Of a DNA stretch of 64,000 bases, positions 9,398 through 18,654 are shown one piece after another. The position numbers were made by a program, and so were the translations under genes. The DNA comes from Paracoccaceae bacterium (GTDB lineage Bacteria; Pseudomonadota; Alphaproteobacteria; Rhodobacterales; Rhodobacteraceae). The notes under the pieces were generated by a model. The model ran no database searches, was not told the DNA's origin, and worked only from the letters and a program-made list of their open reading frames with translations. Each line of letters begins with the position of its first letter. Position 1 is the stretch's first letter. Location: contig JAIXPH010000059.1 in assembly GCA_027486345.1 (NCBI GenBank), positions 1 through 64,000 of the forward strand, written 5' to 3'.

Positions 9398-9431
9398 ACC
9401 CCCGTGGGATATTTCAGCAACGGGGAAGGGG

Positions 9432-10103
9432 TCAGAGGTATTTGGCCGCTTCCTTGCGGGCGAAGGCTTTCATCTTGTCGCCATGGGCGGCAAGGAAGGC
9501 GCGGCTGCGCGCGGCGTCATGTTTGGACAGATCGCGCAGCCACCAGGCGATGGCCTTCTGGATGAACCAGTCCGGGTCGGTGGTGTAGCTCGCGGCCCAA
9601 CCCAGCACGCGGTCGCGGATGACAAGGTCGGTGTCTTTCGGGAAGTTCATCTTGGTCCAGGGCAGGGTGATGACCAAGGCCGCGCGGCGGGTCCACATGT
9701 GGTCCGATGTCGTCCAGCCTTCGACCGTGTCGATGCGCGACGGGTCTGCCTGCAGGCGGCGGCGTCCGGCGTCGCAGGCGTGATCGGCCAGCGACCAGCC
9801 GTCGAAATCGGGCACCCAGGACTGGATCAGCGCCCAGGCGCCGTCATCGGGGCGCAGGCGGGCCTGGGTGAGGAGTTTGGTGGCGGCAACCCGCGCTTCG
9901 TGGATGTCGGATTGCCACAACTCATCGGCAAGGGTCACGCGATCCTCGACCGTCAATTGCTCACGCCAGCCATTGGCGAGTTCGGTGATCTGCGGCACGG
10001 TCACGCCCAGATAAACGCGCGGAGCCTTGTGATAGGCGGCCATCTCCGCCGCCTTGTCATCGTCCGCCAGCGCGCGCAGCGTGGCCAGTGCCTCGTCGAT
10101 CAT
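9432..10103 (-). CDS. DNA alkylation repair protein, AlkD-like HEAT-repeat family
   Basis: A 223-residue all-helical protein that matches the DNA alkylation repair (AlkC/AlkD-like) family. These are HEAT-repeat DNA glycosylases that excise bulky or cationic alkylated bases. Recognisable parts are VYLGVTVPQITELANGW near residue 30, the Trp/Asp segment FDGWSLADHACDAG and WTTSDHMWTRRAALVITLPW, the order expected for the family. Its start codon overlaps the glmS stop (ATGA), so it is translated as the last gene of a glmU-glmS-alkD-like operon. Catalytic activity is inferred from family only. Confidence 0.85.
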   Translation of the reverse strand: MIDEALATLRALADDDKAAEMAAYHKAPRVYLGVTVPQITELANGWREQLTVEDRVTLADELWQSDIHEARVAATKLLTQARLRPDDGAWALIQSWVPDFDGWSLADHACDAGRRRLQADPSRIDTVEGWTTSDHMWTRRAALVITLPWTKMNFPKDTDLVIRDRVLGWAASYTTDPDWFIQKAIAWWLRDLSKHDAARSRAFLAAHGDKMKAFARKEAAKYL

Positions 10104-11917
10104 TCCACCGTCACCGATTTCGCCAGATTGCGGGGCTGGTCCACATCGGTGCCCTTGGCGATGGCGGTGTGATAGGCCAGAAGCTGTGCCGGCACGGCAT
10201 AGAGGATCGGCGCGAAGATCGGCGCGACCTCAGGCAGGGTCAGGGTTTGCCAGGCGCCATGGCCCGCCTCTTCTACCCCGGCGGCGTCGGAGATCAGGAC
10301 GACCTTGCCGTGGCGGGCCATGACTTCCTGCATGTTGGACACGGTCTTGTCAAAGAGCGCGTCGCGCGGGGCTAGCACGATCACCGGAACGGCGGCATCG
10401 ATCAGGGCGATGGGGCCGTGCTTGAGTTCGCCCGATGCATACCCTTCGGCGTGGATGTAGCTGATTTCCTTGAGCTTCAACGCGCCTTCCAGCGCGAGCG
10501 GATACATCGGCCCGCGCCCGAGGAAGAGGATGTCCTGCGCCTTGGCCAGATCTTCGGACACGGCGGCGATGTCTTTCGACAGGCCCATCGCGTGGTTCAT
10601 CAGGCCCGGCAGGCTGCTCAGCGCATCCAGGTGTTCGGCGGCCTGCGCCGGGGTCAGGCGGCCTCGATCCAGCCCCGCCTTGATCGCCATCAGCGCCAGC
10701 ACGGTGAGTTGACAGGTGAAGGCCTTGGTCGAGGCCACGCCCACCTCCACCCCCGCCATGATCGGCAAGGCGAGGTCGGATTCGCGCGCGATGGAGGAGG
10801 TGGGGACGTTCACCACCGACACCACCTTTGCCACCTTGTCACGGGCATAGCGCAGGGCGGCCAGCGTGTCTGCGGTTTCGCCCGACTGGCTGACGAAAAG
10901 CGCCATTTGTGCGGGCGACAGCACCGGGTCGCGGTAGCGGAATTCGGAGGCGATGTCGATTTCGGCGGGCAGGCCCGCGATCTGTTCAAACCAGTAGCGC
11001 GCGACATGGCAGGCGTAGGAGGCCGTGCCGCAGGCCACCATGGTAATGCGGTCCACCGAGGTGAAGTCCAGCGCCGCGGGCAGGCGCAGCGCGCCGTCCT
11101 GGCCCACGTAATGCTTCAGGGCGTCGGCGATCACCACCGGTTGTTCGGCGATTTCCTTGGCCATGTAATGTTTGTGGCCGCCCTTTTCGATGCGGGCCGA
11201 GTCGATGGCGATGCGGGTTTCCGCGCGGTTGGCGCGGCGGTCCATCGCATCGAAAATCTCCGCGCCTTGCCGGGTGATGACGGCCCAGTCACCCTCTTCG
11301 AGATAGGTGATGCGGTCGGTCATCGGGGCCAGCGCGATGGCGTCCGAGCCGACGAACATCTCTCCCGTGCCATGACCGATGGCCAGCGGACTGCCTTTGC
11401 GGGCGGCGACCATCAGGTCTTCTTCGCCATCAAAGAGGAAGCAGAGCGCGAAGGCCCCGTGCAGGCGTTGCAGGGTGGCGCGGGCGGCCTCGACGGGTTT
11501 GAGGCCGCGGTCGAGGTGGAGTTGCGTGAGGAGTGCGACGGTTTCGGTATCGGTCTGGGATTCTTGGCGGTAGCCCGCCGCCGCCAGTTCGGCCCGCAGA
11601 TCGCGGAAGTTTTCGATGATGCCGTTGTGCACCACCGCCACCGGACCCGCCTTGTGCGGGTGGGCGTTGGTCACCGTGGCTGCCCCATGCGTGGCCCAGC
11701 GGGTGTGGCCGATCCCAGCCTTTCCGGCCAGCGGTTCATGCACCAGAAGGTCGGCCAGATTGACCAGCTTGCCCACGGCGCGGCGGCGGTCCAGTCGGCC
11801 GCCGTTCACCGTGGCGATGCCCGCGCTGTCATAGCCGCGATATTCCAGACGTTTCAGTGCTTCAACCAGAATGGGGGCAGCCTCGTGGTTGCCCAGGATA
11901 CCGACAATACCGCACAT
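10100..11917 (-). CDS. glmS: Glutamine--fructose-6-phosphate aminotransferase (isomerising)
   Basis: A 605-residue enzyme making glucosamine-6-phosphate from fructose-6-phosphate and glutamine, the entry step to UDP-GlcNAc for peptidoglycan and LPS. The N-terminus is MCGIVGILGN, exposing the catalytic Cys after Met removal (class II glutamine amidotransferase). Two SIS domains follow, with VSQSGETADTLAALRYA and the C-terminal NLAKSVTVE conserved. It starts 7 bases after the glmU stop, so the pathway genes are co-transcribed. No glmS ribozyme is expected or seen in this gap. Confidence 0.97.
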   Translation of the reverse strand: MCGIVGILGNHEAAPILVEALKRLEYRGYDSAGIATVNGGRLDRRRAVGKLVNLADLLVHEPLAGKAGIGHTRWATHGAATVTNAHPHKAGPVAVVHNGIIENFRDLRAELAAAGYRQESQTDTETVALLTQLHLDRGLKPVEAARATLQRLHGAFALCFLFDGEEDLMVAARKGSPLAIGHGTGEMFVGSDAIALAPMTDRITYLEEGDWAVITRQGAEIFDAMDRRANRAETRIAIDSARIEKGGHKHYMAKEIAEQPVVIADALKHYVGQDGALRLPAALDFTSVDRITMVACGTASYACHVARYWFEQIAGLPAEIDIASEFRYRDPVLSPAQMALFVSQSGETADTLAALRYARDKVAKVVSVVNVPTSSIARESDLALPIMAGVEVGVASTKAFTCQLTVLALMAIKAGLDRGRLTPAQAAEHLDALSSLPGLMNHAMGLSKDIAAVSEDLAKAQDILFLGRGPMYPLALEGALKLKEISYIHAEGYASGELKHGPIALIDAAVPVIVLAPRDALFDKTVSNMQEVMARHGKVVLISDAAGVEEAGHGAWQTLTLPEVAPIFAPILYAVPAQLLAYHTAIAKGTDVDQPRNLAKSVTVE

Positions 11918-11924
11918 GATGAAA

Positions 11925-13274
11925 TCAACCCTTGTTCTTGGTGGCCTTGATGGCCTTCAATTTCTCAAAAAGTTTTGTGGCGAGACCCGCCTTGTTCACT
12001 TGCCGCGCCCGCCCCAGCGCAACCGCTTCAGGCGGGACGTCTTCCGTAATGACCGAGCCGGAGCCCGTCAGCGCATCATCGCCCACAGTGACCGGCGCGA
12101 CAAGCATGGTGTCGGAGCCGATGAACACCCGTTTGCCGATGGTGGTGCGGTGCTTCATCACCCCGTCGTAATTGCAGGTGACAGTCCCCGCGCCGATGTT
12201 GCTGCCTTTGCCGACATCGGCATCGCCCAGATAGGTCAGATGGCCGACCTTGACGCCTTCGCCAAGGATGGAGTTCTTGATCTCGACAAAATTGCCGACA
12301 TGCACATCTTCGGCCAGTTCCGCGCCGGGTCGCAGACGGGCAAAGGGGCCGACATCGGCACCGCGGCTGATGTGACAGCCCTCAAGATGACAGAAGCCCT
12401 TGACCTCGGCCCCCGACTCAATCGTGACGCCGGGACCGAAGATCACGCCGGGTCCGATGATCGCGTCGCGGCCGATATGGGTGTCGAGCGCGAAAAACAC
12501 GGTTTCGGGCGCGGTCAGGGTGGTGCCGTTCTCCAGCGCCTCGGCCCGTGCGCGGGCTTGGAAGAGGCCCTCGGCGCGGGCGAGTTCGGTGCGGGTGTTC
12601 ACACCCAGCGTTTCGGACTCGTCGCACAGGACCAAGCCCGCCGACAGCCCCTCGGACCGTGCCAGTTCCACGATGTCGGTCAGGTAGTATTCACCCGAGG
12701 CATTGGCATTGCCGACCGCCGCGCACAGCCGCATCAGCGTGGAGGCATCGGCGCAGACAACCCCGGAATTGCAAAGGGTTATCGCGCGTTCCTCAGGCGA
12801 GGCGTCCTTGAATTCGACGATGCGGTGCAGGGCTTCGCCTTCCGCCACCAGACGGCCATAACGGCCCGGATCGGCGGCATGGAACCCGAGCACGACCACC
12901 GCATGACGGCGGCGGGCGGCGAGCATCTTTTCCAGCGTTTCCGACCGGATGAAGGGCGTGTCGCCGTAAAGCACCAGCGCGTCGCCGGTGAAGCCATCCA
13001 GCGCCGGGGCGGCTTGCAGCACGGCATGGGCGGTGCCCTTCTGCTCCATCTGCCGGACGGTCGCCACATCAGGGTCAAAGGCGCGGGCGGATGTTTCCAC
13101 CAACTCCGCGCCATGGCCGGTGACCACCACCGTGCGGGCGGGGTCAAGGCTGCGCCCGGCCGTCATGGCGTGGTGCAGAAGCGGAGCCGCCGCCACCTTG
13201 TGAAGCACCTTGGGCAGGTCCGAATTCATCCGGCTTCCCTGTCCCGCAGCGAGAATGACAAGCGCAACCTGCAT
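11925..13274 (-). CDS. glmU: Bifunctional GlcNAc-1-P uridyltransferase / glucosamine-1-P acetyltransferase
   Basis: A 449-residue bifunctional enzyme forming UDP-N-acetylglucosamine. The N-terminal nucleotidyltransferase has LAAGQGSRMNSDLPKVLHKV (residues about 8-27). The C-terminal part (from about residue 240) is a left-handed beta helix of hexapeptide repeats, including ILGEGVKVGHLTYLGDADVG and NIGAGTVTCNYDG, for acetyl-CoA-dependent acetylation. It is first in the glmU-glmS-alkD-like operon and is divergent from gph across about 115 bases, which should contain both promoters. Confidence 0.97.
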   Translation of the reverse strand: MQVALVILAAGQGSRMNSDLPKVLHKVAAAPLLHHAMTAGRSLDPARTVVVTGHGAELVETSARAFDPDVATVRQMEQKGTAHAVLQAAPALDGFTGDALVLYGDTPFIRSETLEKMLAARRRHAVVVLGFHAADPGRYGRLVAEGEALHRIVEFKDASPEERAITLCNSGVVCADASTLMRLCAAVGNANASGEYYLTDIVELARSEGLSAGLVLCDESETLGVNTRTELARAEGLFQARARAEALENGTTLTAPETVFFALDTHIGRDAIIGPGVIFGPGVTIESGAEVKGFCHLEGCHISRGADVGPFARLRPGAELAEDVHVGNFVEIKNSILGEGVKVGHLTYLGDADVGKGSNIGAGTVTCNYDGVMKHRTTIGKRVFIGSDTMLVAPVTVGDDALTGSGSVITEDVPPEAVALGRARQVNKAGLATKLFEKLKAIKATKNKG

Positions 13275-13389
13275 ACTGACCCTTTCTTTCCGACGCCGCC
13301 CGTTTTACCCCGGTGGGCGTGGGCCGCAAGGGGCGGGTCCGTCAAATCACATTGCGGGTTATTGCAGACGCGCGTTTGGGGGGCTTTTC

Positions 13390-14073
13390 GTGTCGGACAG
13401 GACAACAGGGGCGGGTCGGACGGTGGTGTTCGACCTTGACGGGACGCTCGCCGATACCAGTGCAGATCTGCTCGCCTCGGCCAATGCCTGTTTCTGGGCC
13501 TTGGGGCATGGCGATCTTCTGACGCCCGCCGATGCGCTGACGGCCTTCCACGGCGGGCGAGCGATGTTGCGGCTTGGCTTTTCGCGGTTGGGGGACTGGT
13601 CCGAGGATATGGTCGATGCCCAGTATCCCCGGCTGCTTTCCGCCTATGCGGATGCGATCTGCGTCCACACCACGCTCTATCCCGGTGCGGTTGATGCGGT
13701 GGAGGCGCTGCGACGCCGGGGCGATGCGGTGGCGGTCTGCACCAACAAGCCCGAAGCTTTGGCCGAAACCCTGTTGCGGGCGCTTGGCGTGCGCGACCTG
13801 TTCGGCGCGCTGATCGGGGCGGATACGCTGCCGGTGCGCAAACCTGATCCCGCGCCCTATGTCGCCTCTGTGCTGGGGGCGGGGGGCACGGTGGCGCGGT
13901 CGATGCTGGTGGGCGATACGGACACCGACCGCAAGACGGCACGGGCGGCGGGGGTTCCGGTGGCCTTGGTCACCTTCGGCCCGGAAGGCCCGGACATCGC
14001 GCGGCTGGAACCCGAGGCGCTGTTGCACCATTTTGACGACTTGCCGGACCTTGCGGAAAGACTGATCCCATGA
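13390..14073 (+). CDS. gph: Phosphoglycolate phosphatase-like HAD hydrolase
   Basis: A 227-residue HAD-superfamily phosphatase with the nucleophile motif VVFDLDGTLADTS, a helical cap domain, the Thr/Lys motifs around AVCTNKPEALA and RKPDPAPYV, and the acidic metal motif MLVGDTDTDRKTA. Size and order match Gph, which removes phosphate from 2-phosphoglycolate. I chose the GTG at 13390, which places the nucleophile motif about 14 residues in; the longer open frame adds non-conserved sequence. Its stop overlaps the MFS start (ATGA). The substrate could be another small phosphoester. Confidence 0.85.
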   Translation: MSDRTTGAGRTVVFDLDGTLADTSADLLASANACFWALGHGDLLTPADALTAFHGGRAMLRLGFSRLGDWSEDMVDAQYPRLLSAYADAICVHTTLYPGAVDAVEALRRRGDAVAVCTNKPEALAETLLRALGVRDLFGALIGADTLPVRKPDPAPYVASVLGAGGTVARSMLVGDTDTDRKTARAAGVPVALVTFGPEGPDIARLEPEALLHHFDDLPDLAERLIP

Positions 14074-15311
14074 CCGAAACGCACCCTCAACCGGCCAGAG
14101 TGCCGGTGTCGCGCCATGCCGTCACCTTCGTGATGCTGACGGTCCTTTTGGACATGGTGGGCTTTGGCCTCATCATCCCGGTGACCCCCGCGCTGATCGA
14201 AGAGGTGGGCGGGGTGGGGCTGTCGCAGGCTTCGGTCATCGGCGGCTGGATGTTCTTTGCCTTCTCCTTCACGCAATTCCTGTTCAGCCCCTTGGCGGGC
14301 AACCTGTCGGACCGCTTCGGGCGGCGGCCTTTGCTGTTGCTGGCGGTGTTCGGTTTGGGCGTGGATTACATCTTTTCGGCCCTCGCGCCGTCGATCCTGT
14401 GGCTGTTCGTGGGGCGCGCGATTGCGGGGATGTGCGGGGCAAGCTGGGTGATCGCGAACGCCTATATCGCCGACATCACCGCGCCCGAGGATCGCGCCAA
14501 GGCCTTCGGCATGATGGGCGCGGCCTTCGGCGTGGGGTTTGTCATCGGCCCGGCCATCGGGGGACTTCTGGGCGAGTTCGGCCCGCGCGTGCCGTTCTAC
14601 GTCGCGGCCGGTGTGTCGATCCTGAACTTCATCTACGGCTGGTTCGTCTTGCCCGAGACGCTGGCCCCGGAAAACCGCCGTCCCTTCGCATTGCGCCGCG
14701 CCAACCCCTTCGGCGCTTTCGCCGTGTTCAAGACCTATCCCGGTGTCTTGCCGCTCTGTGCGGTGCTGTTCCTGTTCTTCTTCTCCTCTTCGGTCTATCC
14801 GGCGATCTGGCCTTTCTGGGGCATCGCCAAATTCGGCTGGTCCGAGGCGATGGTGGGTGCCACGCTGGCGGTGTTTGGCCTGATCATGGCGGGCTTTCAG
14901 GGCGGGCTGTCCGGTCCGGCAGTGAAGCGTTTCGGGGAACATCGGGTGGTGTTGATCGGTCTTTGCTGCGCCGTTGTGGCGGCGGCGGGATACGGGCTGG
15001 TCGGGTCCTTGGCGGCGGTCGTGGTGCTGATGGTGGTGCATGGGCCCGAAGGCTTTGTGCATCCGATGCTGACGGCGATGATGTCCAAGGTGGTGCCCGA
15101 TGACGCGCAAGGGGAGTTGCAGGGCGGGCTATCCGCCATCACCAACATCGCGATGCTGGTGGGCACCGTGTTCTTCAGTCAGGTCTTCGGCTTTTTCATG
15201 CGCGAGGATGCCGCATGGCGCACGCCGGATGCGGCCTTCTACATCGCGGCCGGGGGGCTGGCCGTGGCGCTTTTGGCCTTTGTCATGCTGACGCGGAGGG
15301 AGGACCACTGA
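14070..15311 (+). CDS. MFS transporter, TetA/Bcr-type drug exporter family
   Basis: A 413-residue transporter with about twelve membrane helices. The loop motif [14 protein letters not shown] between helices 2 and 3 is the MFS motif A, and [21 protein letters not shown] at the start is typical of TetA-type proton antiporters. It would export a small molecule, though no drug specificity can be read. It overlaps gph upstream and the aminotransferase downstream (TGATG), so four genes are translationally coupled. The coupling suggests it may export something linked to the aminotransferase rather than a clinical drug. Confidence 0.88.
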   Translation: MTETHPQPARVPVSRHAVTFVMLTVLLDMVGFGLIIPVTPALIEEVGGVGLSQASVIGGWMFFAFSFTQFLFSPLAGNLSDRFGRRPLLLLAVFGLGVDYIFSALAPSILWLFVGRAIAGMCGASWVIANAYIADITAPEDRAKAFGMMGAAFGVGFVIGPAIGGLLGEFGPRVPFYVAAGVSILNFIYGWFVLPETLAPENRRPFALRRANPFGAFAVFKTYPGVLPLCAVLFLFFFSSSVYPAIWPFWGIAKFGWSEAMVGATLAVFGLIMAGFQGGLSGPAVKRFGEHRVVLIGLCCAVVAAAGYGLVGSLAAVVVLMVVHGPEGFVHPMLTAMMSKVVPDDAQGELQGGLSAITNIAMLVGTVFFSQVFGFFMREDAAWRTPDAAFYIAAGGLAVALLAFVMLTRREDH

Positions 15312-16540
15312 TGGAGCGTTTCACCGGATCGTTCACCCAGCAAGAACCGATTCCGGAAGCGGGGATCGAGGCGGCGGTGGACGTGCTGCGTTCTGGCCGG
15401 TTGCACCGCTACAACACCGCGCCGGGTGAGGTGGCCGAAACGGTGCTGTTGGAGGAGGAATTCGCCGCGCTGACCGGGGCGAAATATTGCCTCGCAGTGG
15501 CCTCGGGCGGTTACGCCTTGGGCTGTGCCCTGCGCGCCGTGGGGGTCGGGCCGGGGGAACCTGTGCTGACCAATGCCTTCACCCTCGCCCCGGTGCCGGG
15601 GTCCATCGCCTCCATCGGCGCGCGACCGATCTTTGTCGAGGTGACCGTAAACCTGACGCTGGATTTCGATGATCTGGCCGCCAAGGCGCACTCCACCGGC
15701 GCACGCGTACTGATGCTGTCGCATATGCGCGGGCATCTGTGCGACATGGAGGCGCTGGTGGCGCTCTGTGACCGTCTGGGCGTCACCATCATCGAAGATT
15801 GCGCCCATACGATGGGGGCGGCGTGGAACGGCGTGCCGTCCGGGCGGCAGGGCCGTGTCGGCTGCTATTCGATGCAGACCTACAAGCATATCAATTCGGG
15901 CGAAGGCGGCTTTCTGGTCACCGATGACGCCGAGGTGGCGGCACGCGCGATCCTGCTGTCGGGCTCCTATATGCTGTACGGAAAACACCGCGCCGCGCCG
16001 CCGGAAGAGGTGTTCCAGCGGATAAGGCTGCACACCCCCAATGTCTCGGGCCGGATGGACAACCTGCGCGCGGCGATCCTGCGCCCGCAATTGCCGCTGC
16101 TCGCCGACCGCGTGGCGCGGTGGGAGGCGCGGTATCGGCGGCTGGAGGCGGGCTTGGCCGGAACGCCGGATCTGGTGCTGACCACACGGCCCGCGGCGGA
16201 GACCTTTGTCGGATCGTCCTTCCAGTTCCGCCTGCCCGATTGGTCCCCGGCGCGGGTCGGGGCCTTCCTGTCCCGAACGCTGGCGCGGGGGGTGGAGTTG
16301 AAATGGTTCGGTGCGACTGACCCGGTAGCCTTTACCAGCCGATACCAGCATTGGGCCTATGCCGAACCGCAGAGCCTGCCCAAGACCGATGCCATTCTGG
16401 CGGGCCTGATCGACATGCGGGTGCCGCTGACCTTCAGCCTAGAGGATTGCGACCAGATCGCGCGCATCATCCGCGCCGAGGCGCTGGCCGTGGGGCAGGG
16501 GCCAGAGCCTGAGGCGGTGGATTTGCCCTTGGTGCAGTGA
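15311..16540 (+). CDS. DegT/DnrJ/EryC1/StrS-type PLP aminotransferase
   Basis: A 409-residue type I-fold aminotransferase of the sugar aminotransferase family. K192 (SMQTYKHINSGEGGF) is the PLP-binding lysine in the family motif, and IIEDCAHTMGA carries the cofactor-stacking Asp. The start at 15311 overlaps the MFS stop; the upstream part of the open frame is shadow. Family members transfer amino groups to keto-sugars on nucleotide carriers. No other sugar-nucleotide gene is adjacent, apart from glmU/glmS nearby on the other strand, so the substrate remains open. Confidence 0.88.
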   Translation: MERFTGSFTQQEPIPEAGIEAAVDVLRSGRLHRYNTAPGEVAETVLLEEEFAALTGAKYCLAVASGGYALGCALRAVGVGPGEPVLTNAFTLAPVPGSIASIGARPIFVEVTVNLTLDFDDLAAKAHSTGARVLMLSHMRGHLCDMEALVALCDRLGVTIIEDCAHTMGAAWNGVPSGRQGRVGCYSMQTYKHINSGEGGFLVTDDAEVAARAILLSGSYMLYGKHRAAPPEEVFQRIRLHTPNVSGRMDNLRAAILRPQLPLLADRVARWEARYRRLEAGLAGTPDLVLTTRPAAETFVGSSFQFRLPDWSPARVGAFLSRTLARGVELKWFGATDPVAFTSRYQHWAYAEPQSLPKTDAILAGLIDMRVPLTFSLEDCDQIARIIRAEALAVGQGPEPEAVDLPLVQ

Positions 16541-16908
16541 TGCGACTGGCGGGGATGATCTTTCTCGTCTTGACCGGGGTGGTGATCCTCTTTCACCTCG
16601 CGCTCATCTTCGGCGCGCGCTGGGGGCATCTGACCATGGGTGGGCGCTGGACCGGCGCGCTGCCTATGCTGGGGCGGGTGGTGTCGGGGGTGTCGATCCT
16701 CTGTCTCGGCGGGATTGGCTGGATCGTCGCCCAGCGGGCGGGGATCTTGGCACAGGTGCTGCCGCCTTGGACGATGTGGCTCGCGGTGGCCTATCTTGGA
16801 CTTGGCGCCATCGCGAATGCCGTCACGCCCTCGGCTGCGGAACGGATGCTTTGGCTGCCCGTCATCCTCGCCATGTTGGCATCCGCGCTTTGGGTGATGC
16901 GGGGGTGA
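16540..16908 (+). CDS. Small inner-membrane protein, four helices, unknown function
   Basis: A 122-residue hydrophobic protein with four predicted membrane helices (LAGMIFLVLTGVVILFHLAL first, then around residues 45-65, 75-95 and 105-121). The ATG at 16540 overlaps the aminotransferase stop (TGATG). I do not recognise the family with confidence. Its place as the last gene of the gph-MFS-aminotransferase operon suggests an accessory role there, or simple read-through co-expression. It converges on the creA gene. Confidence 0.7.
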   Translation: MRLAGMIFLVLTGVVILFHLALIFGARWGHLTMGGRWTGALPMLGRVVSGVSILCLGGIGWIVAQRAGILAQVLPPWTMWLAVAYLGLGAIANAVTPSAAERMLWLPVILAMLASALWVMRG

Positions 16909-16957
16909 GGCGGCCGCCGGTGTTGGGCGATGGCTCTGGCACCCCCGCCCGACGCGG

Positions 16958-17434
16958 TCAGGGTTTCACGCCCGCGTTCCACAAGGGCACGGTCGAGATC
17001 GACATCTTCGCCGAGCCTTCGGTCAGTTCCGCCGCATGGGTCAGGTAGATCAGCGAATTGTTGGCCTCGTCGTAAATCCGTGTCACGCGCAGGGTTTTCA
17101 GCAAGAGCGACCGGCTTTCGCGGAAAATCTCCTCGCCCTCTGGCCCGCGGGCAATGTCGCCCAAGGTGATCGGCCCGGTCTGGCGGCAGGCGATGGAGGA
17201 ATTCGACGGGTCCTCGAACCAATTGCCCTGCACCAGACGGTCCAGCGTGGAGCGCTCAAAATAGCTGACATGGCAGGTCACCCCCGGCACCTCGGGGTCG
17301 GGCAGCGCCTCGATGATGATGTCATTTCCGATCCAGTCCACCCCCACGCGGCCCACCTCCTGCGCGGTGGCGGGCAGGGCGGCAAGGCAGAGCATGGCGG
17401 CAGCCAGCATATGGCGAAGCGGGGCGGGGATCAT
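16958..17434 (-). CDS. creA: CreA family periplasmic protein
   Basis: A 158-residue secreted protein. From the ATG at 17434 it has a signal peptide (HMLAAAMLCLAALPATAQ) and then the CreA pattern: GNDIIIEALPDPEVPGVTCH, SSIACRQTGPI, and near the end LLLKTLRVTRIYDEANNSLIY. Two cysteines, in VTCHVS and IACRQ, are conserved in the family and probably form a disulfide. The molecular role of CreA is not established. The longer open frame upstream lacks a signal sequence and was not used. It is divergent from the nuo operon. Confidence 0.85.
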   Translation of the reverse strand: MIPAPLRHMLAAAMLCLAALPATAQEVGRVGVDWIGNDIIIEALPDPEVPGVTCHVSYFERSTLDRLVQGNWFEDPSNSSIACRQTGPITLGDIARGPEGEEIFRESRSLLLKTLRVTRIYDEANNSLIYLTHAAELTEGSAKMSISTVPLWNAGVKP

Positions 17435-17753
17435 GGCGGCAGTCCTTTGCGACGGCCCAGTCAGGGCGGGCCTGCCCAAGATGTGAGCGCCCGAGGGCGC
17501 TCTCGCAAGACCCTGTGCCTTGCCGCCCGACTCAATCGGCGTTTTGTTCCCCATCCTGTGCCTGCTGCGCTGCGGCAGAGGGTCGCCTTTTCTGTGTGCG
17601 ACGGTATACCCCAGCCTAAATAGCATGTGGCTGAGTGTCTTTTCCCAAGCCCTTCGGTTGACCCCGCGCGGGGGGCGGAGTAAACGATGCGCCAAGAGAG
17701 TAAGTGGCCAGCACAAGGCTGCAGCTCGTCCGTCGCCAGCTAAGGAGCACCTC
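17435..17753. promoter_or_regulatory. Upstream region of the nuo operon with a candidate sigma-70 promoter
   Basis: This 319-bp gap lies between creA (minus) and nuoA (plus) and must hold both promoters. TTGACC at 17658-17663 and TAAACG at 17681-17686 are separated by 17 bases, a plausible -35/-10 pair placed about 70 bases before the nuoA start. A ribosome site, TAAGGAGCAC, lies at 17741-17750. No other gene is convincing in the gap. The promoter is a by-eye prediction. Confidence 0.45.
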
Positions 17754-18119
17754 GTGGACCCCCTTCTCCGAGAGTATCTTCCCATACTCATTCTTCTGGC
17801 CATCGCCGTGGGTTTGGGTCTTGTGCTGCTTCTGGCAGCGGCGGTGCTTGCAGTCCGCAACCCCGATCCGGAAAAAGTGTCCGCCTACGAATGCGGCTTC
17901 AACGCCTTTGACGATGCGCGGATGAAGTTCGACGTGCGCTTCTACCTCGTGTCGATCCTCTTCATCATCTTCGACCTTGAAGTGGCCTTCCTCTTCCCCT
18001 GGGCGGTGGCCTTTGGCGATCTGTCGATGACGGCCTTCTGGTCGATGATGGTGTTCTTGGCCGTGCTGACCGTCGGCTTTGCCTATGAATGGAAAAAAGG
18101 AGCGCTGGAATGGGAGTGA
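17754..18119 (+). CDS. nuoA: NADH-quinone oxidoreductase subunit A
   Basis: A 121-residue, three-helix membrane subunit at the junction of the peripheral and membrane arms of complex I. The core signature [20 protein letters not shown] and the following [20 protein letters not shown]-like stretch ([20 protein letters not shown] here) are diagnostic; the Cys is the one exposed during the deactive transition in mitochondria. I chose the GTG at 17754 because of the AGGAG-type site upstream and the family N-terminus (LLREYLPIL). Its end overlaps nuoB by 10 bases. Confidence 0.95.
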   Translation: MDPLLREYLPILILLAIAVGLGLVLLLAAAVLAVRNPDPEKVSAYECGFNAFDDARMKFDVRFYLVSILFIIFDLEVAFLFPWAVAFGDLSMTAFWSMMVFLAVLTVGFAYEWKKGALEWE

Positions 18120-18643
18120 TCACATCCCCGAACACCGCAGGCGTCGATCTCGATGTCGCGGCCAAGGCGCTGAATTCGGAACTGCAGGACAAAGGGTTCC
18201 TGCTGACTTCGACCGAAGATATCATCAACTGGGCGCGCACCGGGTCCTTGCACTGGATGACTTTCGGTCTGGCCTGCTGCGCTGTCGAGATGATGCACAC
18301 CTCGATGCCGCGCTATGACGCCGAACGCTTTGGCATCGCGCCCCGCGCCTCGCCGCGCCAGTCGGATGTGATGATCGTGGCGGGCACGCTGACCAACAAG
18401 ATGGCCCCGGCCCTGCGCAAGGTCTATGACCAGATGCCGGAACCGCGCTATGTGATCAGCATGGGCTCCTGCGCGAATGGCGGCGGGTATTACCACTACA
18501 GCTATTCGGTGGTGCGTGGCTGTGACCGCATCGTGCCGGTGGACATCTACGTTCCGGGCTGCCCGCCCACGGCTGAGGCGCTGCTCTACGGTATCCTGCA
18601 GTTGCAGCGGAAAATCCGCCGCACCGGCACCATCACGCGCTGA
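18110..18643 (+). CDS. nuoB: NADH-quinone oxidoreductase subunit B
   Basis: A 177-residue peripheral subunit holding the terminal [4Fe-4S] cluster N2, which passes electrons to quinone. The unusual tandem cysteines are present ([10 protein letters not shown]), together with the remaining ligands in [12 protein letters not shown] and [10 protein letters not shown]. The ATG at 18110 sits inside the nuoA end, giving [11 protein letters not shown]; the longer frame adds only nuoA shadow. Confidence 0.97.
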   Translation: MGVITSPNTAGVDLDVAAKALNSELQDKGFLLTSTEDIINWARTGSLHWMTFGLACCAVEMMHTSMPRYDAERFGIAPRASPRQSDVMIVAGTLTNKMAPALRKVYDQMPEPRYVISMGSCANGGGYYHYSYSVVRGCDRIVPVDIYVPGCPPTAEALLYGILQLQRKIRRTGTITR

Positions 18644-18654
18644 GGAACCCAGTC

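Noticed and set aside
13857-15110. 417-codon frame antisense to gph and the MFS gene
   Set aside because: It covers two certain genes and encodes a low-complexity charged product.
17520-17753. Longer NuoA N-terminus from 17520
   Set aside because: The added residues are not conserved in the family and cross the promoter-like region. The GTG at 17754 has a good ribosome site.
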